Origin: Sphingobium lactosutens DS20
GTDB lineage: Bacteria > Pseudomonadota > Alphaproteobacteria > Sphingomonadales > Sphingomonadaceae
Length of the DNA stretch: 64,000 nt
Assembly: GCF_000445105.1 (NCBI RefSeq)
Contig: NZ_ATDP01000106.1
Location: forward strand, 62,001 to 126,000
Direction of reading: 5' to 3'
Shown: positions 27,940 to 37,163 of the stretch, piece by piece
Position numbering within the stretch: position 1 is the first letter of the stretch
Layout: each line of letters starts with the position of its first letter
The notes under the pieces: generated by a model
The model's database searches: none
Seen by the model: only the letters and a program-made list of their open reading frames with translations
What the model was told of the DNA's origin: nothing
Translations under genes and position numbers: made by a program

Positions 27940-30345
27940 ATGACTGTTACCCAATCCACGGTCGGCAAGACCGAAACCGACCTTGAAGTCCACGCGAACT
28001 CGGCCCTACGGATTGCTTTGCCCTGGCTCGACGTCGCTGGAGTACAACATCAGCTGACCTTCTCCTTTAAACTTGGTCACAAGACGGTAGAGATCAACGG
28101 CGCCAAAGCCTCCAGCCGGCGCGGCCGGCTCGATATGCTGATTGAAAGCGCCGGCAAACGACTGGCGATACTCGAACTGAAGAAGCCGGGGCAGCCGCTC
28201 GACGCGGACGATGTTGACCAGGGTCTATCCTACGCCCGCGTGCTGCATCCCAGCCCCCCGATCGTGATCGTCTCGAATGGGACCGAGACCCGCACCTATG
28301 CGACCGAGACGGGCGATCTTCTGAAGGATGGGCTGCCGAATGAGCAGGCCTTCGCCGCATTGATGGATGCCGCGATGGCGAATGCTCACGCCGGTCTGCA
28401 AGATGCCATCGCAACGCTCATGGGGCCGGGCTCGGCCGTCTGGATGGCCGCTATCCGGGCCGCAACCGAGCAGACGCTCGACGAGCTGACCGGCGGCTGG
28501 AGTGATGTCCGCACGCCGTTCACTCCCGACTTCCACATCTCCCGCAAGGCATCGGCTGAGGCGATGACGGTTCTGCGCGGCACACGCCGCGTCATCGCGA
28601 TTGAGGGCGCGCCCCTGATCGGCAAGAGCCATGTCCTGCGCGAGCTTGCGATCGGCACGACCGCGTCGGACGAGATCGCGGTACTCCTCGTCGAGGCGTC
28701 GGGCACCGCCGCGATCGGGATCGCGGACGAGGTCGCCAGGCTCCTGTCCGGCGCGGTCGGCTGGCGAATTTCGGCGGAGGAGGCGCGGCGCTGGCTAGAG
28801 CGTCTCGCGACATCCGACGGTCCGCAGCTCGTGATCGCCATCGATGGCTTGGGCCTCGAGCATGACGGCATCCGCCGTGAACTCGAAGCGCTGTCGGCTC
28901 AATCGATGGGGCCGAAGGTGAAATTCGTCATCGAGGCCGACACGTCGGTCATCGACCGCCTCTGGAAGGGCGAGACCCGGCGCAAGGACACCGTCTTCGC
29001 CCGCCGTGGCGAGCGCATTCTGGTCGAACGGCTTGACGACGACGAATTTGGCCAAGCGCTGAATGTGCTTCAGCGGCACGACGTCACCTTCATGCACGGC
29101 GCCGACAGGGCCGACGAATATCGCCAACCCTGGCTGCTGCGATCGATGGCGGCCGGCGTCGTCGAAGCGCCGGAACGGACCAAGGGCATGACGGCGGTCC
29201 TGCCGCCGCTGCTCAGCCTCGACCTCTTCCGCTATACTCGCGCTCACTTCATTCAGGACGACCTCGACGAACAAGCGGCGACCTTCGCACGCGCGGTGCT
29301 CGATGATTATGGCCGGGCCGATCGGCCCCACGACGTCATCCTGCGATCGATGCACAGCTTCATGGTTCGCAGGGCGACAATGCGCGACCATGCCGATAAC
29401 GACGAACTGGCGACGATGGTGCGGTCCGGCCTCACTGGAACTGCGCTCGACATCGGCAATCGGCCTCTCGTCACCGGACGCATTCCCGAACTGATCGCGT
29501 CCGAACTCGCCCGGCAGATCGCCGAGCAATTGGCTGAGCGCATGGGCGACGAGGAGGCGGAGGCGGAGGCCGACGCGGACGCCGCTGACTGGCTGGTCGC
29601 GACGACCGCGCGCCTGCCCTTTGGCGATGTGATCGGTGCGCAGGCGCTGGTCGATCTCATCTCATGGCGCAACGGCATCTCGGTCGCGTTTCTGAACAGG
29701 TTGCTCCAGCGGGCGCCGAATGTCCGCCCGATCAAGCCCGGCACGCGCGCCGTCGTCTGGATGCCGAGCGTTGGCCAGCTCAACATGACGACGCGCGCCG
29801 ACGGCGTGACCGTGATCAAGAAGCCTGGCTGGAGGGAAGGTATCGAATTGCCCGCCGGCGAAGCCGCGGTAACCTATGCCGATCTCGACGCCTGGCTGAT
29901 CCTCTCGCATCTCGCGAGCGTTCGGATCGGCGCGCTGGCGACCGACGAGGACCGGATTGTCGGCCTCATGGACCCGGCGATCTTGGCGCTGGTCGGCACC
30001 AGTCCGATCCTTCTGCGTCGCGTGCCTGAAGATCCCGAACGCTCCGGCCACCACACCCATGACGGCCCTGACGGTGCCCAGCTCGCCTGCCGCGAAGACG
30101 GGATCATCGAGCCGGTCACCTTCTCGCTCCTGCGCTTTCTCGAGCGCGAGCAGGACAATGCCGACGAGTGGCTCGAGGAGGCTTGTGACGACGGATCGGC
30201 TCCCTTGCTGAACCGCATTTCGCAGGCCCTGTTCATGCTGACAGTGCTGAACCCAAAGGCATCGCGGGCAGAATGGGCGAAAGTCCGGCTCGACACATTG
30301 GTGAATCCGGCGCTGAAAAAGGCCCTTTCATCGACCGAGGGCTAG
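27940..30345 (+). CDS. HsdR_N-type nuclease fused to a P-loop (STAND-like) NTPase
   Basis: 801 aa. The N-terminal domain (about 1-130) is a PD-(D/E)xK nuclease of the type I restriction R-subunit kind: RGRLD (D65), LAILELKKPG (E79-x-K81), DQGLSYAR and VSNGTETRTY. A P-loop NTPase follows: Walker A GAPLIGKS (223-230), Walker B LVIAIDGLG (about 297-305). The C-terminal 400 residues are helical with an acidic DEEAEAEADADAAD stretch and no domain I recognise. It heads a tight three-gene operon. Nuclease-STAND fusions are common in phage defence, so this is inferred to be a defence sensor-effector. Confidence 0.75.
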   Translation: MTVTQSTVGKTETDLEVHANSALRIALPWLDVAGVQHQLTFSFKLGHKTVEINGAKASSRRGRLDMLIESAGKRLAILELKKPGQPLDADDVDQGLSYARVLHPSPPIVIVSNGTETRTYATETGDLLKDGLPNEQAFAALMDAAMANAHAGLQDAIATLMGPGSAVWMAAIRAATEQTLDELTGGWSDVRTPFTPDFHISRKASAEAMTVLRGTRRVIAIEGAPLIGKSHVLRELAIGTTASDEIAVLLVEASGTAAIGIADEVARLLSGAVGWRISAEEARRWLERLATSDGPQLVIAIDGLGLEHDGIRRELEALSAQSMGPKVKFVIEADTSVIDRLWKGETRRKDTVFARRGERILVERLDDDEFGQALNVLQRHDVTFMHGADRADEYRQPWLLRSMAAGVVEAPERTKGMTAVLPPLLSLDLFRYTRAHFIQDDLDEQAATFARAVLDDYGRADRPHDVILRSMHSFMVRRATMRDHADNDELATMVRSGLTGTALDIGNRPLVTGRIPELIASELARQIAEQLAERMGDEEAEAEADADAADWLVATTARLPFGDVIGAQALVDLISWRNGISVAFLNRLLQRAPNVRPIKPGTRAVVWMPSVGQLNMTTRADGVTVIKKPGWREGIELPAGEAAVTYADLDAWLILSHLASVRIGALATDEDRIVGLMDPAILALVGTSPILLRRVPEDPERSGHHTHDGPDGAQLACREDGIIEPVTFSLLRFLEREQDNADEWLEEACDDGSAPLLNRISQALFMLTVLNPKASRAEWAKVRLDTLVNPALKKALSSTEG

Positions 30346-30356
30346 CGCATAATCTG

Positions 30357-31967
30357 ATGTCGGCTTTTCCCCCACTCCCCGATGATATGCCCGAGCATCT
30401 CAGAGTGCTCGTGGAAGATTTGGATCGCCGCCAGCGGGCCTTCGATGCGGAATGGCCGAAGGTCATGGAATTGCGTCGCCGATATTTCGTCGAGCGGACC
30501 GAAGCTGCCAAATTGGAAATGGAAGCGGCGATCGAGCGCGCGCAACGGGCTCGTGTCGATCTCGATGCCGCAGTAGCGGCCACGTTCGAGGCCGCCGGGA
30601 TCGATCCAGACGATCTTGCCGAGGAGAGAGAGCCGGTCGGCGACCCTTTTCCGAGGCTCAGTCGGGCATCGATCGTGGACGAGGCACCGGCTGCGACTGC
30701 TTATGTCGAGGACCATCTGCCCAAGGCAATCGAGCTCATCGAACGTCATGCGCCCAACGGCTGGTTCGAGCGGGAACCTGCAGACCTTTTTCGCTTTTCA
30801 TCGGTGCCCGATGAACAGCCCGTCTCGATTGTGAAGGGTGTGCGACTGGAAAGCGAACGGCCGAAGGGACACCGACTTCGCCAGGCCATGATATTAGCGA
30901 AGGACTACCTCGCCAACGATCCGCGCTACGATCATTTCGGCGGAGCGCTGGCCGTAACCCAACTCGCGCAACTCGGGCGGCGGATCGAGGCGCTGCGGGC
31001 GGTCGGGGGCTCCCAGGAGAGGATCGACGCTCTCTATTCCGGCGCCGATACCGATTCAATCATGTTCGAGCTTCTCGTCGCTGCTGCTTGCTCGGCGAAG
31101 GGGAGAGCCATGGTCTTCGTAGAGCCAACAAGCGTCAAATCGCCTGATCTGCGTTGCACCGATGCATTCAAGATGGTCGTAGAATGCAAGCGCAGCGCAG
31201 CGCTCACGGTCTATGAGGTCGATGAGGAAGCGCGGATGCGTAGCTTGTTTCACTTGCTCAGGGCGGGTGCAATGGCGCGCGGTCAGTTCGGCAGGTACGA
31301 GGTTGCGTTCTCGGTCGAGGCGAGCGCAGTCGATATCGCGGATGTCGCCGCGACGTGCCTCCGGCAGCGGCTCGCCGCGCATCCCGAGCGGCCGCTCTCC
31401 TATCCCTGGGGCAGCGTTGCGTTTCGGCCGATGCCACGTCGCGTCGACCTCGACGACGTAACGAAGGCGTACAGCCCGATCATGTTGGATGAGGTGTTCG
31501 GTTGGAAACTGGAAATGCCGAGCTGGGATGGCTTCATCTGTCAGATCGATGGGCCACCCGCTGTAGCCGTAGACCGGGTGCGTTCGCCGGTGGGACTCGC
31601 CTGGCGGGTCGACGCTGAGGCAGCGATTACCAAGCGGAGCCGGGCACCATTGGGGCTGTTCGCGAAGGCGGTAACGCAGGTGCCGCGTGGGGAGTTCGGA
31701 CTGGTCTATGTCGCCTATCCGGAGGGCGCGCGCTCCGATGTCGCCGACAATCGCACCCATGCATATATGGAGCGCATCCATCAATGGGAACATGACGGTG
31801 CCATTCGCATTCCCGCCACCTTCCTCGTGCGCCAGTTCCCTATGCCGACCGGCCATGGAAATCCGGACATGGTCGAGAACACGGTCCGGTTCCTGAGCGA
31901 GGAAGGAGGCGGCGGCGAGTGGATCTTCCGTGAGTATCCAGCCGCCATCTTTACGAGCAAGGATTAG
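30357..31967 (+). CDS. Unknown protein with PD-(D/E)xK-like nuclease motif
   Basis: 536 aa. An N-terminal coiled-coil-like region (about 15-75) is followed by a region with the nuclease-like pattern FELLV (E238), SPDLRCTD (D264) and VVECKRS (E276-x-K278). The rest is not recognised. The ATG at 30357 is chosen because it follows the previous stop by 11 bases and opens into continuous coding; the frame extends upstream into the previous gene. It is the middle gene of a three-gene operon. Confidence 0.7.
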   Translation: MSAFPPLPDDMPEHLRVLVEDLDRRQRAFDAEWPKVMELRRRYFVERTEAAKLEMEAAIERAQRARVDLDAAVAATFEAAGIDPDDLAEEREPVGDPFPRLSRASIVDEAPAATAYVEDHLPKAIELIERHAPNGWFEREPADLFRFSSVPDEQPVSIVKGVRLESERPKGHRLRQAMILAKDYLANDPRYDHFGGALAVTQLAQLGRRIEALRAVGGSQERIDALYSGADTDSIMFELLVAAACSAKGRAMVFVEPTSVKSPDLRCTDAFKMVVECKRSAALTVYEVDEEARMRSLFHLLRAGAMARGQFGRYEVAFSVEASAVDIADVAATCLRQRLAAHPERPLSYPWGSVAFRPMPRRVDLDDVTKAYSPIMLDEVFGWKLEMPSWDGFICQIDGPPAVAVDRVRSPVGLAWRVDAEAAITKRSRAPLGLFAKAVTQVPRGEFGLVYVAYPEGARSDVADNRTHAYMERIHQWEHDGAIRIPATFLVRQFPMPTGHGNPDMVENTVRFLSEEGGGGEWIFREYPAAIFTSKD

Positions 31968-31972
31968 CCCCG

Positions 31973-33622
31973 ATGCTTCGGTTTTCCGATCTGGACCCGG
32001 CACTGCTCAATCCCAGTAACGATCAGTCGGTATTCGAGGCGACCATCAATGCGCTCGGCACGTACACGACGGAGCATTTCGTGCTGCGCTTGAGCCCTCG
32101 AACGCACGAACTGGTTGATGCCATCACCCGGCAGGAAACAGACGGCTATGACACGGCCGAACTGTATCAGGCCTATTCCACCTATCTGCATGAAACGATC
32201 CACTGGTGGCAGCATGTGGGCTCGACGGCAGGCCTTATCCTGAGCCTGGCCTATCCTGCGCAGGTGTACGGCAGCATGGGCTTCCTCGCAGATTTTGCGC
32301 GCGAGGTCGGCGCTGTGAAGCCGGTCAAGGCATGGGCAGATCGCGCTTTGATCGACGGCACGTCGCCCCTCGATCCAGGACTCGTTGCCGACAACGTCGC
32401 CGTTAACAACGCACTCGATATCAATTACTATAAGCAGCTCGCTTTCTTTCCCAAGTCGGTGCTGGAGCATGAGCGCTCGCCCTTCTTCCTCGGTGTAGGA
32501 CACAGCTATCTCAAGGCCTATGGCGACACCGTCAGCGCCATCAACGGCTCGTGCGACTTCGCTGACGGCCAATTTCCCAATCCTGAGAGCTGGGATGCGG
32601 AAACCCGTCGCCTGCATGCCGAGCGCAGCGAAGGCTTTCCTTATGGTCCGCGGCCGCCCTACGCGGAGATCGGCCTGCGGCACATCTTTGAAGGCCAGGC
32701 CCGCTTCTGTCAGATCCAGTTTCTGGCGTCGGCCGGCGGCCCGGAACTGCTTCAGACCTATCGCGACGATGGCTATTTCGCGCCGCTCTACCGGGATGCC
32801 TTCGAGCTGTTCCTCAAGTTGACGGCCACGCAATGGCCGGAGCGCTACGACGACCCGCTGGTCGGTCTCTTCCTTTTGATCTGCGATCTAGCGATTAACC
32901 CTACGCGTGGTTTTCCGCTGGATATCGAGCATTTCGACGACCTCATCAGCGACGTGGATGCCGGCGCCCGTTTCACGCTTCTGTGCCTCGCTGCGGCGGA
33001 GGCGCCGGAACTTGCGAACGGCGTGCAGACCTACTCCGCCCTCGAATATAATGACATCGCGGGTCGGCTGACCGACCGTTGCGGCTATGACCATCCGCGT
33101 GCGGCCCTTGAAGCGGTCGTCGGTCTTCTCGGAGATGGTGGTCCGGTCGATGCGCTGATGGAGGAGCATCGCACATTCGGCTTCCAGGCCGTCAACACGC
33201 CGGTGCGCGTCATGGTCTCGCACTATATCGCTTTCTGTCGCGACAAGCTGAAGCGACCTGAATTCTTCTGCTGGCCCGGTATGTGGCTGGCCGGCGATAA
33301 GGTGACGCCAAAGGAGAGCGCCCTTCTTGTGGATCATCTGTCCCTCTTTCAGGACCGAGCGGATACTGAGCAGATCTATCCGCGCGCGATGCCTGGCCGC
33401 AGCGATCAGAACATCAAAATGCTCGTGCAGACCTTCTTCACTGGCATGCTCGTGTACGATCTGGCGCTACAATGGACCCTGCAACCGGGGCCGTTCCACT
33501 ACGACTTCAAATGGCTCACCGGGAAGACTGACAATGCCGCCCTCGTTGCGCTCGCCAAGCACCAGTTCCAACAATATTACGGGATCGACTGTGATACGTG
33601 CAATCTAATCGATCCACCTTAG
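31973..33622 (+). CDS. Unknown protein with a zinc-protease-like HExxH motif
   Basis: 549 aa. The motif LHETIHWWQH places H73, E74 and H77 as a possible zinc site, and a downstream IFEGQARFCQ (E240) is a candidate third ligand, the arrangement of gluzincin-type metallopeptidases. No signal peptide or membrane segment is seen, so it is probably cytoplasmic. The start is five bases after the previous stop. The family is not one I recognise. In defence operons, proteases of this type can act as effectors or activators; that role is an inference. Confidence 0.7.
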   Translation: MLRFSDLDPALLNPSNDQSVFEATINALGTYTTEHFVLRLSPRTHELVDAITRQETDGYDTAELYQAYSTYLHETIHWWQHVGSTAGLILSLAYPAQVYGSMGFLADFAREVGAVKPVKAWADRALIDGTSPLDPGLVADNVAVNNALDINYYKQLAFFPKSVLEHERSPFFLGVGHSYLKAYGDTVSAINGSCDFADGQFPNPESWDAETRRLHAERSEGFPYGPRPPYAEIGLRHIFEGQARFCQIQFLASAGGPELLQTYRDDGYFAPLYRDAFELFLKLTATQWPERYDDPLVGLFLLICDLAINPTRGFPLDIEHFDDLISDVDAGARFTLLCLAAAEAPELANGVQTYSALEYNDIAGRLTDRCGYDHPRAALEAVVGLLGDGGPVDALMEEHRTFGFQAVNTPVRVMVSHYIAFCRDKLKRPEFFCWPGMWLAGDKVTPKESALLVDHLSLFQDRADTEQIYPRAMPGRSDQNIKMLVQTFFTGMLVYDLALQWTLQPGPFHYDFKWLTGKTDNAALVALAKHQFQQYYGIDCDTCNLIDPP

Positions 33623-33657
33623 ATCTAGTCGCAGGTATAGACCAAGCCCATTGGTTG

Positions 33658-34917
33658 CTAGCCTAAGGCGGTTCCGGCTTTCCGCTTCACGAGCGAAGTG
33701 ATGATGTTTTCCAGTCGGCGCAGCAGGTCATCGTAGGTGAGGATGTCGATCATATTGGCATACTTGCGCTTGATGATTTCGAGATCGAACAGTTGGCGAT
33801 CTGTAAGCGCGTGTTGACCATCGGGACCGCAATCACGCCCGAGGATAATCATCGCCTTGGGGTTGGTAATGCGGATCTGCATCGAGCGCGGGAGGTTGGA
33901 GGCAAAGCGGCGAGAGAGTTCCCGTTCCCCATTGACTCCCCACTTGGAGAGGTGGAACAGATATTTCTCGGCCTGCATCACGCTACCCGATAGCTCGCGC
34001 GTGGGGATGCTGTTGTCGCGATAGAGCGACTTGCTCAGCAACACATTGTCGAACGGCTTCTTGATTTCGATGACGTCGAGATTGCCTGCGGCGTCGATCA
34101 AGCACAGATCGATGTAGCGGCGTCTGGTGCGGTCAGGCGAGGTGTAGAAATCGGCGATTTCGACGTTCTCGAGCACCGCTACGTATTTCGGGAAGATGAG
34201 GAGGATGATCTTGATGATCATCTTCTGCCAGTCGCGCTCGGTGTAGGAATCAGCGGATCGAAGCCAAGCAATGATGGTGTCACGCACATAGACGAACTTG
34301 TCGACCTCGGCCTGGAGGAGATGATCCTGCGCGAGGGGCGCATCAGTCACGGATGACTTTCGCTTGCTGAGGTAGGTCTCGTACTGGTCGCGCGCGCTCT
34401 TCATTCCATCGAAATGCTCTCCGATGATGGTCTCGACGCGCGCGCTGGCGTAGCGGTCGAGCTCCCCAGAATTGGGAAAGCGATCGAGCAGCTCGCGGAA
34501 CACGTCCTCAGGGATGCCGCCTTCGCGATCTCCGCCGATGACAATCTCGGCTCCATCGGGGATCACTTTCGCGAGGCGCCGGAAAATCCCGACATTGCGT
34601 TCGGCAATGAACAACTTGCGCTGGAGGGTGATGCCCTCGTCGATCAGCACGTCGTTGGCGATTCCGAGAATCCGCCCCGGAATACGGAAATAGCCGCTGC
34701 GGCGCGTGGCAAAGCGGAAGCGGAAGACGGGTTCGCCGATTTCGTCTTCGGCAACGTCGACCGGGCCTTCAATCAGATCGTCATCTTTGAACGTGAAGCC
34801 GCGGCTTAGTGTCACTTCATGGTGGGTCTTCAACTCATTCAGGATCCACTCGGCGCTGGTGAACTCGGGCTCATATTCGAAAATCACGCTGCGTCGCTTG
34901 ACGTCGAACCGGATCAC
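33658..34917 (-). CDS. sduA: Shedu-type defence nuclease (DUF4263)
   Basis: 419 aa. An N-terminal beta-rich region of about 200 residues is followed by the DUF4263 nuclease domain: a helix with YTERDWQKMIIKIILLIFP, RRYIDLCLID (D270), VIEIKKP (E284-x-K286) and SGSVMQAEKYL (Q315). This is the catalytic layout of SduA. Shedu is usually a single-gene anti-phage system, but here the gene is the last of four tightly linked genes. The GTG start overlaps the upstream nuclease gene by four bases. Confidence 0.85.
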   Translation of the reverse strand: MIRFDVKRRSVIFEYEPEFTSAEWILNELKTHHEVTLSRGFTFKDDDLIEGPVDVAEDEIGEPVFRFRFATRRSGYFRIPGRILGIANDVLIDEGITLQRKLFIAERNVGIFRRLAKVIPDGAEIVIGGDREGGIPEDVFRELLDRFPNSGELDRYASARVETIIGEHFDGMKSARDQYETYLSKRKSSVTDAPLAQDHLLQAEVDKFVYVRDTIIAWLRSADSYTERDWQKMIIKIILLIFPKYVAVLENVEIADFYTSPDRTRRRYIDLCLIDAAGNLDVIEIKKPFDNVLLSKSLYRDNSIPTRELSGSVMQAEKYLFHLSKWGVNGERELSRRFASNLPRSMQIRITNPKAMIILGRDCGPDGQHALTDRQLFDLEIIKRKYANMIDILTYDDLLRRLENIITSLVKRKAGTALG

Positions 34918-35891
34918 GATACGCCCCCGTCATCTGCGCCAGGGCGGGTTTTGCGGATGGGCCAGCTTCCACCGGTGCGCAGTTCTCCGAGGTCGATGGC
35001 ATCGCTTGGCAGTTGCAGTGACACACGCCACTCTTGCGTAGCCGATCGTTGCGACGCGAATTCGACGCGCTGCAGGTCTTGCCCGGTCGCGCGATAGTCC
35101 ACCTTCCTGGCCTGATCGAGGGTGATCTGTTCGACCTCCAGCGACAGCGCGACAGTCAGGAAAACTTCACCGAGCCGCCTCGGGCCGTCGGGCGTCCAAG
35201 CCTCCACATTACCGGGATAGGGAAAGCATGCAGTCCGCGTGACCGGAGGTTTGCCCTTGGCGATGCCGTCGAAAGGTTCCGTCGCTTGCTGCAATTGGTG
35301 CCACAAATCGTTGATCGACCAGCTGTGCCCTTCATCCTTGTTCGTGAAGATGGGCTGATGCGGGTCGGTATCGGTCGGCAAGGTGCAATTGACATCACCG
35401 GCTTCCAGCAGCTTCCATTCCAACGATCGAAAGAAGCGCAAACCGACCGACTGCAACTTCGCAACCTTGTGTGTGAACCAGACGAAATCCAGCTGTGCCA
35501 GAGGATTGAGATCGGCAACCGACAGTTCCCGGGTCGCCTTCAATTCGATCTGGTGGGCAGCAGCTACTTTGTGCGCGGCAGCCGAAAATCCGGAAGCACT
35601 TACTGCTATCGTCTTGTCAGCGCCAATAGACTGCCGCTTGGTCGCCAGTTGCTCGATCCAGGTCACGTCCTGCCGACCGCGGCGCTTGCGGCATTCGATT
35701 GTGATCAGGCGACTGACGCCATCGACCGCATGACGGATGCTGGCGTCGACCTCGCGTAGCGCACCGGTCAGGGTGCAACGAATGTGATCGGGAGAGGTAA
35801 CAACGGCGCCTGAGTCTCGGACATCGGTCTCGATCCTAGCTACGAGCCGCTCGAACTCCCGCCACTCCGCGTCCGTGCGTTGGGATGCCAT
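34914..35891 (-). CDS. Mrr-like restriction endonuclease
   Basis: 325 aa. The N-terminal 110 residues match an Mrr-like nuclease: EFERLVARIE, REVDASI (D49), LITIECRKR (E66), then IEQLATKRQSIGADK and VSASGFSAAAHKVA. The usual E-x-K is E-C-R-K here, so the catalytic Lys is displaced or replaced. The C-terminal 200 residues are not recognised. The gene lies three bases after the TcmP gene and overlaps the Shedu gene by four bases, so all are cotranslated. Confidence 0.72.
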   Translation of the reverse strand: MASQRTDAEWREFERLVARIETDVRDSGAVVTSPDHIRCTLTGALREVDASIRHAVDGVSRLITIECRKRRGRQDVTWIEQLATKRQSIGADKTIAVSASGFSAAAHKVAAAHQIELKATRELSVADLNPLAQLDFVWFTHKVAKLQSVGLRFFRSLEWKLLEAGDVNCTLPTDTDPHQPIFTNKDEGHSWSINDLWHQLQQATEPFDGIAKGKPPVTRTACFPYPGNVEAWTPDGPRRLGEVFLTVALSLEVEQITLDQARKVDYRATGQDLQRVEFASQRSATQEWRVSLQLPSDAIDLGELRTGGSWPIRKTRPGADDGGVS

Positions 35892-35894
35892 GGA

Positions 35895-37145
35895 TCAGCC
35901 CGTCTTTCCGCCGTTTAGAAACATGGGAAAGAAGCTGATCTGGCGTTTCAGTTTGAGCGTGTCGCCCACGGCGATCGTATTGGGCTTTCGGCGCTCGCCA
36001 CCCGTTGGTGTGATCACTTCGATGTCAGGATTGTCGATGATCGCAGCGTGGATGTCCTGTGTGTGCGCGGGCGTGAGATTATAGATGCCCTCATAGAATT
36101 CGCCGATTTCGATAGCGTCCCCCGCCCGGGAGATCAGGCGCGGTATGTCTTCCAGCAGCTGGCCATGCGCCTGCTGTCGCCCGGCGTCATCGAACAGATA
36201 GAGTGCACCTTCGTCGCGTGGATCGTAGCTGAGCATGTTGAGGCCAGAGCGCCCGAAATGGGCCTGCGTCGTCGCATTGTTGTGCAGGACATCGTTATAT
36301 TCCTGGCGCGCACGGTAGGAGTTCGCGAAGTGGACGAACCAGTAGCGCCACCCGCTCGGATTGTGGATTGAGAAGGGGCTGACATAAGGTGCGCACGTGC
36401 CCAAGGTCTCGAACACGATGCGTTCGGCCGTGCCAAGCCAAACATTCTTGCTCATCGCGCCCTGCAGCCCGGCGAGATCGTCCGGTGTGACGTTGAGATA
36501 GGCAAGCTGGGTCGCGAGCACAGTCGGGTCGTTTTTGCGCAGGAAGGCGATCAGCGCCTCGATCATGAAGGTGTAGAATATCTCGACGGACCGCTGCGCG
36601 CGCATGATTGTGACGATGGTGCGCAGGTCGACATGACTGTGGCCGCACTGGTCGAGGTTGAAGACGACATTGGCATATTGGCCTGCCGCCAGTAGCTGCT
36701 GGATGGTCGGATAGGCGCGTTCGAACGTGTCGTTGAGATAGTCGACCCGAAGGTGCAGCTTGGCGACCTCCGCCTTCACAGCCGCCTCGATCGGCGCGAC
36801 ATGGGTTTTCAGCAGCTCAATGGCATCGCGGTTGCCATCGTTGCAGATCAACAGGCATTCGACCTCGATCGGATCGAACCCCTGCTCGACGCGATGGAGG
36901 TTGACCGCCTCCAGGGTCGCGCGCAGCTCCTCGATGAAGATCAGGGGCGATCCCGGCGCGCCACATTTGTAGCGGCCGCCGCCGGCGAAACCGTCGACGA
37001 TGGCGAAACGGAAGCGGTTCTGTTGCGGGCGGCGCCAGCGGACGCGGAGATATTGCGAAAAATATTCGCGGAGGATCCGGTGCTTGCGGCGCGAATGCTC
37101 CTCAAGCACGGCTCCATCGGTCCACTCATACGCTTTTTCGACCAT
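35895..37145 (-). CDS. tcmP: Three-Cys-motif partner protein TcmP
   Basis: 416 aa. The N-terminal segment with HSRRKHRILREYFSQYL and FAIVDGFAGGGRY...GSPLIF matches the TcmP family, which looks like a Rossmann-fold protein (GFAGGG) and is found next to three-Cys-motif proteins. That partner, a Gp37/Gp68-like gene, is 18 bases upstream. The biochemical role of the pair is not established. A three-base gap links it to the Mrr-like gene. Confidence 0.85.
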   Translation of the reverse strand: MVEKAYEWTDGAVLEEHSRRKHRILREYFSQYLRVRWRRPQQNRFRFAIVDGFAGGGRYKCGAPGSPLIFIEELRATLEAVNLHRVEQGFDPIEVECLLICNDGNRDAIELLKTHVAPIEAAVKAEVAKLHLRVDYLNDTFERAYPTIQQLLAAGQYANVVFNLDQCGHSHVDLRTIVTIMRAQRSVEIFYTFMIEALIAFLRKNDPTVLATQLAYLNVTPDDLAGLQGAMSKNVWLGTAERIVFETLGTCAPYVSPFSIHNPSGWRYWFVHFANSYRARQEYNDVLHNNATTQAHFGRSGLNMLSYDPRDEGALYLFDDAGRQQAHGQLLEDIPRLISRAGDAIEIGEFYEGIYNLTPAHTQDIHAAIIDNPDIEVITPTGGERRKPNTIAVGDTLKLKRQISFFPMFLNGGKTG

Positions 37146-37163
37146 GCGCCCCCCGCGCCATGT

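Noticed and set aside
27726..27968. 80-codon minus-strand frame just upstream of the GajA-like gene
   Set aside because: It runs across the divergent promoter and into the start of the next operon, with no domain; a short leader peptide cannot be excluded.
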